A stretch of 64,000 nucleotides of DNA from Flexivirga oryzae. GTDB taxonomy: Bacteria > Actinomycetota > Actinomycetes > Actinomycetales > Dermatophilaceae. Below the pieces are notes generated by a model. The model did no database searches. It was not told the DNA's origin and saw only the letters and a list, made by a program, of their open reading frames with translations. Each line of letters starts with the position of its first letter. Position 1 is the stretch's first letter. The position numbers were made by a program, and so were the translations under genes. The stretch covers positions 310,001 through 374,000 of the forward strand of contig NZ_JACHVQ010000001.1 in the NCBI RefSeq assembly GCF_014190805.1. Direction: 5' to 3'. Of this stretch, positions 26,707 through 35,867 are shown piece by piece.

Positions 26707-27351
26707 TCAGGCGTGCTCGGTCGGCTGCTGCGCAGCCGTGAACGCCTGGTATGCCGCGAGAATGATGTCCACGCACTGGTCCAGCTCCAGCCGCGGGGTG
26801 TTGAGCTGCAGGTGGTAGAGCGCCGGGTCGTCGATGTCCCGTCCGTAGAGGTGCTGGACGTATTTCGCCCGGGCCGCGTCCACCTTCGGGAGGTTCTCCT
26901 CGGCGGCCTCCGCGCCGACGACGCCGAACTTCACCGCGGCCTGGATCCGCTCCTCGGGGGCGCCATACAGACGGATCCGCAGGACGTCGGTGCGACTCTG
27001 CATCGCGGCAGCCCCACCGCGGCCGAGGATGACGGCCCCCTTCGCCAGCGCTTCGCACATGATGCGGTTGGCGTCCGCGCGGAACTCCTGTGCCGCGGCG
27101 CCGTCGGCAGCGGCGATCGCGGCGCCACCGGCAATGGTGTCGGCGAGCGGCGCGAGGTTGCGGAAGAAGCGGTCGGCAAAGCTCAGTTTGCGTTCGCCCT
27201 CCTGTGCTTCGTCGAGGGACACCTGCAGATCCTGGGCGATCTGGGCGCTGATGGCCCGGTCGAGCATGGCGAAACCGAGGCGTTCGGCGACTCGCGGGGC
27301 GACCACACCACCCCCGGCGCCGTAGGCGGACGAAATGGTGATCCCTGGCAT
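26707..27351 (-). CDS. Cytidylate kinase-like family protein
   Basis: 214 aa. The N-terminus ITISSAYGAGGGVVAPRVAERLG is a glycine-rich P-loop variant, followed by the DR turn (AMLDRAI) and VILGRGGAAAM, then RIRLYGAPEERI. These are the features of the cytidylate-kinase-2 family, a P-loop NMP-kinase relative found widely in bacteria in addition to the essential Cmk. The canonical GKST of Walker A is replaced by GAGGGVVA, as in this family. The substrate is not established. It diverges from gatC across a 150-bp shared promoter region. Confidence 0.8.
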   Translation of the reverse strand: MPGITISSAYGAGGGVVAPRVAERLGFAMLDRAISAQIAQDLQVSLDEAQEGERKLSFADRFFRNLAPLADTIAGGAAIAAADGAAAQEFRADANRIMCEALAKGAVILGRGGAAAMQSRTDVLRIRLYGAPEERIQAAVKFGVVGAEAAEENLPKVDAARAKYVQHLYGRDIDDPALYHLQLNTPRLELDQCVDIILAAYQAFTAAQQPTEHA

Positions 27352-27501
27352 GACAGCCTCCTCGGAGAGCGACTTCGGAGAAACTTTGGTCTGCTATCAA
27401 GTTGTATCACTGTGCTGTGACCAGTGTGGCGTCCGAACCTAGCGGGCCGCAGGGTCCGGCCGGGCGCACCGTGCCGATGAACGCGAAATAGACTCGTCGC
27501 C
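27352..27501. promoter_or_regulatory. Divergent promoter region of cytidylate-kinase-like gene and gatCAB
   Basis: This 150-bp gap is the only non-coding space between two divergent genes, so both promoters must be here. It contains an AT-richer patch (GCTATCAAGTTGTATCAC, 27392-27409) unlike the surrounding GC-rich DNA. I see no clear operator. Confidence 0.45.
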
Positions 27502-27798
27502 ATGTCTGCGCTCTCCCGCGACGAGGTAGCCCACGTCGCCATGCTCGCCCGCATCCAACTCACCGACGCCGAGCTCGACCGGCTGGCCGGTCAGCTGGAC
27601 CAGATCGTCGGCTTCGTCGCGACGGTCGGCGAGATCGCCGCCGACGACACTCCGCCGATGTCGCACCCGCTGCCGCTGGAGAACGTCACCCGTGAGGACG
27701 TCGTGCGCCCGAGCCTGACGCCGGAGCAGGCACTGGCTGCCGCACCGAAGGCACAGGCCGAGCGCTTCGCCGTGCCGCGCATTCTGGACGAGGACTGA
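27502..27798 (+). CDS. gatC: Glutamyl/aspartyl-tRNA amidotransferase subunit C
   Basis: 98 aa, normal size. LSRDEVAHVAMLARIQLTDAE is the diagnostic N-terminal helix, followed by LDQIVGFVATVGEI and the extended C-terminal arm (DDTPPMSHPLPLENVTREDV) that wraps GatA. It stabilises the GatA-GatB interface in the complex that converts Glu-tRNA(Gln) and Asp-tRNA(Asn) into the correct amides. First gene of gatCAB; the next gene starts 8 bases downstream. Confidence 0.96.
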   Translation: MSALSRDEVAHVAMLARIQLTDAELDRLAGQLDQIVGFVATVGEIAADDTPPMSHPLPLENVTREDVVRPSLTPEQALAAAPKAQAERFAVPRILDED

Positions 27799-27806
27799 GG
27801 GACCCG

Positions 27807-29324
27807 ATGACCGACTACACCCGGATGACCGCGGCGGAGATCGCCGCAGCTCTCGCCTCGGGCGACACGACGTCCGTCGAGGTCACCCAGGCCCACCTGG
27901 ACCGCATCGCCGACGTCGACGGCGACATCCACGCCTTCCTGCAGGTCGACGCCGAGGGTGCGCTCGCTGCGGCCAAGGCGGTCGACGACGCACGCGCCGC
28001 CGGCGAGCAACTCGGCGCGCTCGCCGGCGTGCCGATCGCTGTCAAGGACATCCTGGCGACCAAGGGCCTGGAGACGACGGCGGGCAGCAAGATCCTGGAG
28101 GGCTGGATCCCGCCGTACGACGCGACAGTGGTGAGCAAGCTGCGTGCTGCTGGTATGCCGATCCTCGGCAAGACCAATATGGACGAGTTCGCGATGGGCA
28201 GCTCGACCGAGCACTCGGCATACGGGCCGACCCGCAACCCGTGGGACCCGGAGCGCATCCCGGGCGGCTCCGGTGGCGGCTCCGCCGCTGCGGTCGCCGC
28301 GTTCGAGGCGCCGCTCGCGATCGGCACCGACACCGGCGGTTCGATCCGGCAGCCCGCGTCGGTCACCGGCACCGTCGGCACCAAGCCCACCTACGGCGGT
28401 GTCTCGCGGTACGGCATCATCGCGCTGGCCAGCTCGCTGGACCAGGCCGGCCCGTGCACCCGGTCGGTGCTGGACGCCGCACTGCTGCACGAGGTGATCG
28501 GCGGCCACGACGTGATGGACTCGACGTCGATCGACGCGCCGGTGCCACCGGTCGTCGAAGCAGCCCGCCGCGGCGACGTTTCCGGTATGAAAATCGGTGT
28601 CATCAAAGGCATTTCGGGTGAAGGTTTCCAGCCCGGTGTCAAGCAGCTCTTCGACGAGTCGGTGCAATTGCTCGTCGATCGTGGCGCCAGTGTCGTCGAG
28701 GTCGAATGCCCCAGCTTCGAGAAGGGCCTGGCCGCCTACTACCTGATCATGCCGAGCGAGGCCAGCTCCAACCTGGCGCGCTACGACGCGATGCGTTACG
28801 GCCTGCGCGTCGGCCCCGAGGGTGTCGACAGCCCGAGCGCCGAGCAGGTCATGGCGGCCACCCGCGAGGCCGGGTTCGGTGACGAGGTGAAGCGCCGCGT
28901 CATCCTCGGCACCTACGCGCTGTCCGCGGGCTACTACGACGCCTACTACGGCCAGGCGCAGAAGGTCCGCACCCTGATCGCGCGTGACTTCGCGGCGGCA
29001 TACGAAAAGGTCGACGTGCTCGTCACGCCCACGGCGCCGACCACGGCGTTCAAGCTCGGCGAGAAGCTGGACGACCCGATGGCGATGTACCTCAACGACG
29101 TCGCCACCATCCCGGCGAACCTCGCCGGAGTTCCGGGTATGTCGATCCCCAACGGCCTCGCGGCCGAGGACGGACTGCCCAGCGGTTTCCAGATCCTCGC
29201 ACCGGCGACCAAGGACGAGCGACTCTACGAGGTCGCCGCGGCGCTCGAGGCCGCGTTGCACGACAAGTGGGGTGCGCCGATCCTGGCGCAAGCACCGGCT
29301 CTGGCAGGAAAGGCGGCCGGCTGA
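27807..29324 (+). CDS. gatA: Glutamyl/aspartyl-tRNA amidotransferase subunit A
   Basis: 505 aa. The amidase signature is complete, with the Ser-cisSer-Lys triad Lys80 (IAVKDI), Ser155 and Ser179 (TDTGGSIRQPAS) at the expected spacing; the GGSGGGSAAAVA glycine-serine loop lies between. It hydrolyses glutamine and channels ammonia to GatB. The C-terminal region (PSGFQILAP) is normal. Start 8 bases after gatC, stop overlapping the gatB start by one base. Gene order gatC-gatA-gatB after ligA is conserved in actinobacteria. Confidence 0.97.
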   Translation: MTDYTRMTAAEIAAALASGDTTSVEVTQAHLDRIADVDGDIHAFLQVDAEGALAAAKAVDDARAAGEQLGALAGVPIAVKDILATKGLETTAGSKILEGWIPPYDATVVSKLRAAGMPILGKTNMDEFAMGSSTEHSAYGPTRNPWDPERIPGGSGGGSAAAVAAFEAPLAIGTDTGGSIRQPASVTGTVGTKPTYGGVSRYGIIALASSLDQAGPCTRSVLDAALLHEVIGGHDVMDSTSIDAPVPPVVEAARRGDVSGMKIGVIKGISGEGFQPGVKQLFDESVQLLVDRGASVVEVECPSFEKGLAAYYLIMPSEASSNLARYDAMRYGLRVGPEGVDSPSAEQVMAATREAGFGDEVKRRVILGTYALSAGYYDAYYGQAQKVRTLIARDFAAAYEKVDVLVTPTAPTTAFKLGEKLDDPMAMYLNDVATIPANLAGVPGMSIPNGLAAEDGLPSGFQILAPATKDERLYEVAAALEAALHDKWGAPILAQAPALAGKAAG

Positions 29325-30838
29325 TGACCGACGCAGTGATCGACTACGACGAGGCGCTCGCCACGTACGACCCGGTGATGGGTTTCGAGGTGCACGTCGA
29401 GCTCAACACCGACACCAAGATGTTCTGCGGTTGCGCGACCGTCTTCGGCGCAGAACCCAATTCGCACGTCTGCCCGGTGTGCCTGGGTCTGCCCGGTGCG
29501 CTCCCGGTGGTCAACGGCAAGGCCGTGGAGTCGGCGATCCGACTCGGCCTCGCACTGGGCTGCGACATCGCGTCCTGGTGCCGGTTCGCCCGGAAGAACT
29601 ACTTCTACCCGGACATGCCGAAGAACTTCCAGACCAGCCAGTACGACGAGCCGATCTGCTTCGACGGCCACCTCGACGTGGAGATCCCGGCGGCGTCCGG
29701 CGAGGGCACCGAGACGTTCCGGGTGGAGATCGAGCGCGCCCACATGGAGGAGGACACCGGCAAGTCGCTGCACGTCGGTGGCGCCACCGGCCGGATCCAG
29801 GGCGCCGAGTACTCCCTCGTCGACTTCAACCGGGCCGGCATCCCGCTCATCGAGATCGTCACGAAACCCATTGAGGGTGCAGGGGATCGGGCACCTGAGA
29901 TCGCGAAGGCGTATGTCGCCACCCTGCGTGACCTGGTCAAGGCGCTCGGCATCAGCGACGTGAAGATGGAGCAGGGCTCGGTGCGCTGCGACGCCAACGT
30001 GTCGCTGCGACCGATCGGCACCGAGAAGCTCGGCACCCGCACCGAGACCAAGAACGTCAACTCGCTGCGGTCCATCGAGCGCGCGGTGCGCTACGAGATC
30101 AGTCGGCAGGCCGCGATCCTCGACGGCGGCGGATCGATCACCCAGGAGACCCGCCACTGGCACGAGGACACCGGCGTCACCACGGCCGGTCGGCCGAAGT
30201 CCGACGCCGACGACTACCGCTACTTCCCGGAGCCCGACCTGGTGCCCGTCGCCCCGGCCGCCGAGCTGGTCGAGGAGCTGCGCGGCACCCTGCCCGAGCC
30301 GCCGGCGCAGCGTCGCAAGCGGCTGCAATCCGACTGGGGTTACAGCGATCTGGAGATGCGCGACGTCATCAACGCCGGCGCCATCGACCTCATCGACGAG
30401 TCGGTCGCTGCCGGCGCGACGCCGGCCGGTGCACGCAAGTGGTGGACCGGTGAACTCGCGCGGCGCGCCAACGTCGAGGGCAAGGCGATCGACGAGTTCA
30501 ACGTCACGCCCGCGTACGTCGCCGAGCTGGACGGCCTGGTCAAGGGTGGCCGGCTCAACGACTCGATGGCCCGCCAGGTGCTCGAAGGTGTCATCGACGG
30601 CGAGGGCTCGCCGACCCAGGTGGCGGATGCCCGCGGGCTGGAGCTGGTCCAGGACGACGGCGCGCTCGAGGCGGCGGTGGACAAGGTGATCGCTGCCAAC
30701 GAGGCGATCGCCGCCAAGGTCCGCGACGGCAAGCTCAACGCCGCCGGCGCGCTGATCGGTCAGGTGATGAAGGAGCTGAAGGGTCAGGCCGACGCGGCCA
30801 AGGCGCGCGAGCTGATCCTGGCCAAGCTGACCGGCTGA
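29324..30838 (+). CDS. gatB: Glutamyl/aspartyl-tRNA amidotransferase subunit B
   Basis: 504 aa from ATG 29324, one base overlapping gatA. FEVHVELNTDTKMFC is the N-terminal signature; zinc ligands are the pairs C-G-C and C-P-V-C near residues 32-50. The kinase-like cradle (NYFYPDMPKNFQTSQY, HMEEDTGKSLH, DFNRAGIPLIEIVT) is followed by the helical and YqeY-like tail domain (GALIGQVMKELKGQADA). It phosphorylates the glutamyl/aspartyl group on tRNA and carries out amidation. The stop is followed directly by a 17-bp direct repeat and then copy 2 of the hairpin element. Confidence 0.97.
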   Translation: MTDAVIDYDEALATYDPVMGFEVHVELNTDTKMFCGCATVFGAEPNSHVCPVCLGLPGALPVVNGKAVESAIRLGLALGCDIASWCRFARKNYFYPDMPKNFQTSQYDEPICFDGHLDVEIPAASGEGTETFRVEIERAHMEEDTGKSLHVGGATGRIQGAEYSLVDFNRAGIPLIEIVTKPIEGAGDRAPEIAKAYVATLRDLVKALGISDVKMEQGSVRCDANVSLRPIGTEKLGTRTETKNVNSLRSIERAVRYEISRQAAILDGGGSITQETRHWHEDTGVTTAGRPKSDADDYRYFPEPDLVPVAPAAELVEELRGTLPEPPAQRRKRLQSDWGYSDLEMRDVINAGAIDLIDESVAAGATPAGARKWWTGELARRANVEGKAIDEFNVTPAYVAELDGLVKGGRLNDSMARQVLEGVIDGEGSPTQVADARGLELVQDDGALEAAVDKVIAANEAIAAKVRDGKLNAAGALIGQVMKELKGQADAAKARELILAKLTG

Positions 30839-30872
30839 CCGGCATCCCCAGTTCACCGGCATCCCCAGTTCA
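30839..30872. repeat. Two tandem copies of a 17-bp sequence
   Basis: CCGGCATCCCCAGTTCA occurs at 30839-30855 and again, perfectly, at 30856-30872. The first copy begins at the second base after the gatB stop codon and the second leads straight into the hairpin element. It looks like a small duplication produced next to, or together with, that element. Confidence 0.85.
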
Positions 30873-30974
30873 CCGACAGGCCTACTAATCACCGAAAGGC
30901 TCAGCAAGTCCGGTCCAAAACGGGCTCGAACGACCGATATTTCTGAGCCGGTCGGTGGTTTGTGGGCCTCTCGG
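30873..30974. repeat. Dispersed hairpin element, copy 2
   Basis: Outer stem CCGACAGGCC with GGGCCTCTCGG, inner stem CCGAAAGGCTCAG with CTGAGCCGGTCGG, and a ~38-nt central loop rich in A/T compared with its surroundings. Closely related in sequence and layout to the copies at 26420 and 58073. It follows gatB and may serve as its terminator. The remaining bases to 31049 show no gene. Confidence 0.8.
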
Positions 30975-31049
30975 CTGGGGGTGTGCGCGGTCGGCGGTGA
31001 CCTGGGCCGCTGTGTGGCGGGCGTGGCGGGTCGCGCTAGTTTTCGGGGC

Positions 31050-31979
31050 ATGAGTGTCGTGTCGTTGCCGGAGGAGCACTGGGCCGCCGCGCTGGCGGAT
31101 GTCGAGGGTGTGCAGCCGGTCGTGTGGGACATGACGGGGGCACCGCCGCGGGACGACATCGAGCTGGTCGTGCCGCCGTACATGAGCAACCCGAACCGGT
31201 TGGCCAGGCTCGCGGGGCTGCCGAAGCTGCGCGCGGTCCAGCTGGTGACCGCCGGGTTCGAGCACGCGCTGCAGTACCTGCCCGACGGCGTGGTCCTCGC
31301 GAACGGGCGCGGCATTCACGACACCTCGACCGCCGAGCTCGCGGTGGGCCTGGCGATCGCCGCGCAGCGCGGCATACCGCAGGCTGCTCGCGCCCAGGAG
31401 CACGGCGAATGGCTGCGGCTGGCCGGGCTACCGTCGTTGGCCGACCGCAAGGCCCTCATCGTCGGCTACGGGTCGATCGGGCTGGAGATCGCCAAACGCC
31501 TGGTGCCCATGGAGGTTTCGATCACCGCGGTGGCGTCGAGGGCGCGTGCGGGTGACGACATCGTCGACACGGTGCACGGCATCGACGAGCTGCCGGCGCT
31601 GTTGCCGGCACACGACGTCGTCTTCCTGATCCTGCCGCTCACCGATGCGACCCGGCACCTCGTCGACGCCGACTTCCTGGCCCGTATGCCGCCCAACGCG
31701 TTGCTGGTCAACGTCGCCCGGGGAGGCGTCGTCGACACCGACGCCCTGGTGGAGGCGTGTGCCAGCGGCCGGGTGCGTGCTGCGCTCGACGTCACCGACC
31801 CCGAGCCGCTGCCGGGCGACCACCCGTTGTGGCGGACCGACGGCGTGCTGATCACACCGCACATCGGCGGCGCGTCGACCGCGTTCGAACCGCGCGCCCT
31901 ACGCCTGCTGCGCCGCGAACTGGCCCGTTTCGCCGCCGACGAACCCCTCCAGAACGTGGTTGCGACCGGCCCGCAATGA
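31050..31979 (+). CDS. D-isomer-specific 2-hydroxyacid dehydrogenase
   Basis: 309 aa from ATG 31050. The NAD-binding Rossmann motif is VGYGSIGLEIAKRL (about residues 140-153). The catalytic set is complete: Arg in LLVNVARGGVVD, Glu in TDPEPLP, and His in TPHIGGAS. The protein belongs to the phosphoglycerate/glyoxylate/hydroxypyruvate reductase superfamily. It is shorter than SerA and lacks an ACT domain, so it is not the serine pathway enzyme. The substrate cannot be read from sequence. SixA follows 12 bases downstream. Confidence 0.9.
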   Translation: MSVVSLPEEHWAAALADVEGVQPVVWDMTGAPPRDDIELVVPPYMSNPNRLARLAGLPKLRAVQLVTAGFEHALQYLPDGVVLANGRGIHDTSTAELAVGLAIAAQRGIPQAARAQEHGEWLRLAGLPSLADRKALIVGYGSIGLEIAKRLVPMEVSITAVASRARAGDDIVDTVHGIDELPALLPAHDVVFLILPLTDATRHLVDADFLARMPPNALLVNVARGGVVDTDALVEACASGRVRAALDVTDPEPLPGDHPLWRTDGVLITPHIGGASTAFEPRALRLLRRELARFAADEPLQNVVATGPQ

Positions 31980-31991
31980 CATGATCTCGGC

Positions 31992-32516
31992 ATGACTGCA
32001 GCAACCCGCCAACTGGTCGTCATCCGCCATGCCAAGACGGCCGACCCCGGCGGCAGCCCGGATCACGAGCGTGCGCTCACCGAGCGCGGTCACGCCGACG
32101 CGCGGGCGATGGGCGAGTGGCTCAAGGAGCGGGGTGTCCGCGTCGACCTGGTGCTGTGCTCGACCGCCGTGCGCACCCGCCAGACCTGGGCGGACATCGT
32201 CGAGAGCAGCGGCCTCGGCGCGCTCGTCGACCACGACCGGCGCATCTACAACGCGTCCGCGGATCGGCTGCTGAACGTCGTTGCGCAGGAGGGCGGGTCG
32301 GCCCGGTCCATCGCGCTCGTCGGCCACGCGCCGGGTATGCCGGGGCTGGCCGCGACCCTCACCGAGGGCGCTGCGGAGGACCCGGACGGGCCGAGCCTGG
32401 ACGGCGGCTTCTCGACCTGCACGGCGGCCGTTCTGGACGTCGAGGTGGCGTGGCAGGACCTCGCGCCGGGCACCGCGCGCCTGGTCGACATGCACACCGC
32501 ACGCGCGTCCGACTGA
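31992..32516 (+). CDS. SixA-type histidine phosphatase
   Basis: 174 aa from ATG 31992. The phosphate-binding RHA motif is in LVVIRHAKTADPGG, and the second catalytic His is in IALVGHAPGMPGL; conserved Arg residues lie in STAVRTRQTW. Short histidine phosphatases of the SixA type remove phosphate from phospho-histidine or from small molecules. Partner histidine kinases are not encoded nearby. The 12-bp gap to the hydroxyacid dehydrogenase suggests co-transcription. Confidence 0.87.
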   Translation: MTAATRQLVVIRHAKTADPGGSPDHERALTERGHADARAMGEWLKERGVRVDLVLCSTAVRTRQTWADIVESSGLGALVDHDRRIYNASADRLLNVVAQEGGSARSIALVGHAPGMPGLAATLTEGAAEDPDGPSLDGGFSTCTAAVLDVEVAWQDLAPGTARLVDMHTARASD

Positions 32517-32562
32517 TGGGATGTCGTCCCAGTCCGTGGACGGCCGGTCGTACACTGGCGCC

Positions 32563-34416
32563 ATGCCAGCTCTGAGGTCTCGTACAACTACCTTCGGACG
32601 CGCTGCTGCGGGCGCCCGCTCGCTCTGGCGGGCGACCGGCATGACGGACAACGACTTCGGCAAACCGATTGTCGCGATTGCGAATTCGTACACACAGTTC
32701 GTGCCGGGCCACGTTCACCTCAAGGACGTCGGCGAGATCGTGGCGGAGGGTGTGCGTGCGGCGGGCGGCGTACCCCGCGAGTTCAACACCATCGCGGTCG
32801 ACGACGGCATCGCCATGGGTCACGGCGGCATGCTCTACTCGCTACCGAGCCGCGAGATCATCGCCGACTCGGTCGAATACATGGTCAACGCGCACACCGC
32901 CGATGCACTGGTGTGCATCTCCAACTGCGACAAGATCACCCCCGGCATGCTCAACGCCGCGATGCGGCTGAACATCCCGACGGTCTTCGTCTCCGGCGGC
33001 CCGATGGAGGCCGGCAAGTCCGTCGTCGTCGACGGCGTCGTGCACCCCTCGTCCGACCTGATCACGTCGATCTCGGCGTCGGCCGACGACAACGTCGACG
33101 AGGCGAAGCTCAGCGAGATCGAACTGTCCGCCTGCCCCACCTGCGGCAGCTGCTCGGGCATGTTCACGGCCAACTCGATGAACTGCCTGACCGAGGCCCT
33201 CGGCCTCGCGCTCCCCGGTAACGGCTCCACGCTGGCCACCCACGCCGCCCGCCGCGCACTCTTCGAGCGCGCCGGGCAGGTCGTGGTCGATCTGGCCCAG
33301 CGCTACTACGAGCAGGACGACCACTCGGCGCTGCCGCGCAACATCGCCACCTCGGCGGCGTTCCGCAACGCGATGTCGCTCGACGTCGCGATGGGTGGCT
33401 CGACCAACACGGTGCTGCACATCCTCGCGGCCGCGCAGGAGGGCGAGGTCAAGGACTTCGACCTCGCCACGATCGACGAGATCAGCCGGCGCGTGCCCTG
33501 CCTGTCGAAGGTGGCGCCCAACTCGTTCTTCCACATGGAGGACGTGCACCGCGCGGGCGGCATACCGGCGATCCTCGGCGAGCTGCGGCGCGCCGGCCTG
33601 CTGGAGCGCGACGTGACCACCGTGCACACGCCGACGCTGGAGAAGTGGCTGGACGAGTGGGACATCCGCTCCGGCAAGGCGACCGACGAGGCGATCGAGC
33701 TCTTCCACGCCGCACCCGGGGGAGTGCGCACCACGACACCGTTCTCCACCGACAACCGGTGGGCCGACCTCGACACCGATGCCGAGAACGGCTGCATCCA
33801 CGACAAGGAGCACGCCTACACCGCGGAGGGCGGCCTGGCGATCCTGCGCGGCAACATCGCCCCGGACGGCGCGGTCATCAAGACCGCCGGCGTCGAGGAG
33901 GAGCTGTGGCACTTCGAGGGCCCGGCCCGCGTCGTCGAGTCCCAGGAGGAGGCCGTCGAGGTCATCCTCAACAAGGTCGTCCAGCCCGGCGAGGTTCTCG
34001 TCGTGCGCTACGAGGGCCCCGCCGGGGGCCCCGGCATGCAGGAGATGCTGCACCCCACCGCGTTCCTCAAGGGCACCGGCCTGGGAAAGAAGTGCGCCCT
34101 GGTCACCGACGGGCGGTTCTCCGGCGGCTCGAGCGGGCTGTCGATCGGGCACGTCTCACCGGAAGCCGCGGCGGGCGGGGCGATCGGTCTGGTCCGCGAC
34201 GGTGACCCGATCCTCATCGATGTGGTCAGCCGCACGTTGCAGGTGCAGGTGGACGACGCCGAGCTCGAGCGCCGGCGCGCCGAGATGGAGGCCGCCGAGC
34301 GGCCCTGGCAGCCGGTGTCGCGTGATCGCGTGGTCACCAAGGCGTTGCAGGCGTATGCCGCCATGGCGACCTCGGCCGACCGCGGCGCCGTGCGTGAGGT
34401 GCCGACCCGCCACTGA
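32563..34416 (+). CDS. ilvD: Dihydroxy-acid dehydratase
   Basis: 617 aa from ATG 32563; upstream in-frame codons to 32281 belong to another gene. Fe-S ligands and Mg site are visible in CISNCDKITPGML and CPTCGSCSGMFTANSMNCL. VTDGRFSGGSSGLSIGHVSPEAA is the C-terminal signature that holds the catalytic Ser. It makes the 2-oxo acid precursors of valine, isoleucine and leucine. It has its own transcription unit between sixA and the sigma factor and is ended by a strong hairpin. No leader peptide was found in the 46 bases before it. Confidence 0.97.
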   Translation: MPALRSRTTTFGRAAAGARSLWRATGMTDNDFGKPIVAIANSYTQFVPGHVHLKDVGEIVAEGVRAAGGVPREFNTIAVDDGIAMGHGGMLYSLPSREIIADSVEYMVNAHTADALVCISNCDKITPGMLNAAMRLNIPTVFVSGGPMEAGKSVVVDGVVHPSSDLITSISASADDNVDEAKLSEIELSACPTCGSCSGMFTANSMNCLTEALGLALPGNGSTLATHAARRALFERAGQVVVDLAQRYYEQDDHSALPRNIATSAAFRNAMSLDVAMGGSTNTVLHILAAAQEGEVKDFDLATIDEISRRVPCLSKVAPNSFFHMEDVHRAGGIPAILGELRRAGLLERDVTTVHTPTLEKWLDEWDIRSGKATDEAIELFHAAPGGVRTTTPFSTDNRWADLDTDAENGCIHDKEHAYTAEGGLAILRGNIAPDGAVIKTAGVEEELWHFEGPARVVESQEEAVEVILNKVVQPGEVLVVRYEGPAGGPGMQEMLHPTAFLKGTGLGKKCALVTDGRFSGGSSGLSIGHVSPEAAAGGAIGLVRDGDPILIDVVSRTLQVQVDDAELERRRAEMEAAERPWQPVSRDRVVTKALQAYAAMATSADRGAVREVPTRH

Positions 34417-34429
34417 CCCACCACCGAAC

Positions 34430-34470
34430 CGGCCGGCCCGGCTGCCCTTCTCCGGCAGCGGGGCCGGCCG
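34430..34470 (+). terminator. Strong GC hairpin after ilvD
   Basis: CGGCCGGCCC plus GGCTGCC (34430-34446) pairs with GGCAGC and GGGCCGGCCG (34454-34470) around CTTCTCC, a stem of about 16 bp with one bulge. There is only a weak T stretch afterwards (TTCTC). It lies 14 bases after the ilvD stop. Confidence 0.75.
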
Positions 34471-34503
34471 TTCTCACCCCCGGCTGAAAAACTGTCGGGG
34501 ACC

Positions 34504-34509
34504 GGGAAC
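34504..34509 (+). promoter_or_regulatory. Possible ECF-type -35 element before the sigma gene
   Basis: A GGAACC hexamer in GGGAACC, ending about 70 bases before the sigma-factor start, matches the GGAAC -35 element commonly used by ECF sigma factors. No convincing -10 CGTC follows at the right distance (the sequence there is GCGCTC), so autoregulation is only a suggestion. Confidence 0.25.
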
Positions 34510-34578
34510 CGATCACCCTGCTGCGCGCTCTTGAGGGGTGACGGCACGTGGACAGCCACGTGAGGGAGGTATGGCGAG

Positions 34579-35070
34579 ATGGCGTTCCGAACACCGCAGT
34601 GGGAGAGCGAGTTCACCGAGTTCTTCCTGGGGCGGCAACGCACACTGATGCGGACCGCCTACGCCATGCTGGGCAACCCGGCCGCCGCGGAGGACGCGGT
34701 GCAGACCACGTTCGTCGCGATCTACGCGCGGTGGCCGCGGATCCGGACCGGTAACCCGGAGGCCTACGCCCGGCGTGCCCTGATCAACACCTGCATCGCC
34801 GTATGGCGCTCGCGCCGGCGCGAATTCGCCACGGACCGGGTGCCCGAGCAGCCGGTCGCCGCCGACCACCAGCGTGCCGAACTCGTCGACGTGCTGACGC
34901 AGCTGCCGGAGCAGGACCGTGCCGTCATCGCCCTGCGCTTCCTGGAGGACCTGTCGGTGCGGGAGGTCGCGCAGGTGCTGCAACTGCCGGAAGGCACCGT
35001 CAAGAGCAGGACCGCGCGGGCGTTGGCCCGCTTGGAGACATCACTGGCACAACCGATCGAGGGGAACTGA
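34579..35070 (+). CDS. ECF sigma factor, SigE family (actinobacterial)
   Basis: 163 aa from ATG 34579. Region 2 spans about 12-75 (FLGRQRTLMRTAYAMLGNPA, AEDAVQTTFVAIYARWPRI, ARRALINTCI), and region 4 about 105-155 (LTQLPEQDRAVIALRFLEDL, SVREVAQVLQLPEGTVKSRT). No extra C-terminal domain. The next gene, 3 bases downstream, encodes a single-pass membrane protein placed as its anti-sigma or sensor. Genes controlled by it are unknown. Confidence 0.92.
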   Translation: MAFRTPQWESEFTEFFLGRQRTLMRTAYAMLGNPAAAEDAVQTTFVAIYARWPRIRTGNPEAYARRALINTCIAVWRSRRREFATDRVPEQPVAADHQRAELVDVLTQLPEQDRAVIALRFLEDLSVREVAQVLQLPEGTVKSRTARALARLETSLAQPIEGN

Positions 35071-35073
35071 GCA

Positions 35074-35835
35074 ATGACTGTCGAGCAACTGCTGCGAGAT
35101 CAGTTCGACCGAGCCGCCGAAGGGCTTCCGGGCCCCGACCTGGACGCGGTGCTGACCGGCGGCCGTCGTCATCGTCGTCGCCGGACCGTCGCCTACACCA
35201 CCGGGACGGTGGTCGCGGTGGCCGCGGTCGCGGCAGCCGCCGTGCCGCTCGTGCACGCCGGCCGGTCGGCCGACACGCCGAAGCCGGCCGGACAGTTGAA
35301 GCACCTCGCGACCGCCAACCCGGTCGGCGAGCGGATGCAGGCGTCCGTGGCCGCCGCGGCACCCGAGCTGCCGGCGCCGTACAACGTCTACCCGAGCGAC
35401 TGGAACCGCAACACACCGCTGCCGGCCGACCAGGCGGCGAATGCCACGGAGTGGCAGCTCTACTACCACCTGTCCAACGGCGAGACCCTGCTCGTCTACA
35501 CCACCCTGAAGCTTCCGGGTCAGCCCGAGGCGTCGTGCGAGCCCAAGGACAAGACGTGTCACACGACGCAGGTCGACGGCGGGACGCTGATGAACTCCCG
35601 GCAGCAGCTGCTCGACCAACAGACGTTGCAACCGACGAGCACGCAGTTCCTCAGCACCTTCGTCGCGGGTGACGGGAGCCTCGTCAACGTCTTCGACACG
35701 GTGCCCGACCCGGACGCGTCGGCGGCCGCGCAGCAGCGGTCACTGACCGACGATCAGCTGAACCACATCGCCACGGCCGACGGACTGACCGTCCCCGCGC
35801 CCGCTGTGACGCCGCCGCCGCCCACTGAGCCGTAG
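35074..35835 (+). CDS. Single-pass membrane protein, likely anti-sigma partner
   Basis: 253 aa from ATG 35074. A cytoplasmic N-terminal part of ~45 residues (VEQLLRDQFDRAAEGLPGPDLDAVL, then GRRHRRRRT) precedes a single membrane helix at about 48-70 and an extracellular region of ~180 residues with an adjacent Cys pair (CEPKDKTC). No zinc-binding HxxxCxxC anti-sigma motif is seen, so the assignment rests on position directly after the ECF sigma gene and the topology. This arrangement is common for actinobacterial SigE-family sigma factors. Confidence 0.7.
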   Translation: MTVEQLLRDQFDRAAEGLPGPDLDAVLTGGRRHRRRRTVAYTTGTVVAVAAVAAAAVPLVHAGRSADTPKPAGQLKHLATANPVGERMQASVAAAAPELPAPYNVYPSDWNRNTPLPADQAANATEWQLYYHLSNGETLLVYTTLKLPGQPEASCEPKDKTCHTTQVDGGTLMNSRQQLLDQQTLQPTSTQFLSTFVAGDGSLVNVFDTVPDPDASAAAQQRSLTDDQLNHIATADGLTVPAPAVTPPPPTEP

Positions 35836-35867
35836 AGGTCATCCGGCCCGAAACAGGCTGAGCCTCC

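Noticed and set aside
27591..29291. 566-aa minus-strand frame opposite gatCA
   Set aside because: Shadow of gatC/gatA; low-complexity composition typical of the antisense frame in high-GC coding DNA.
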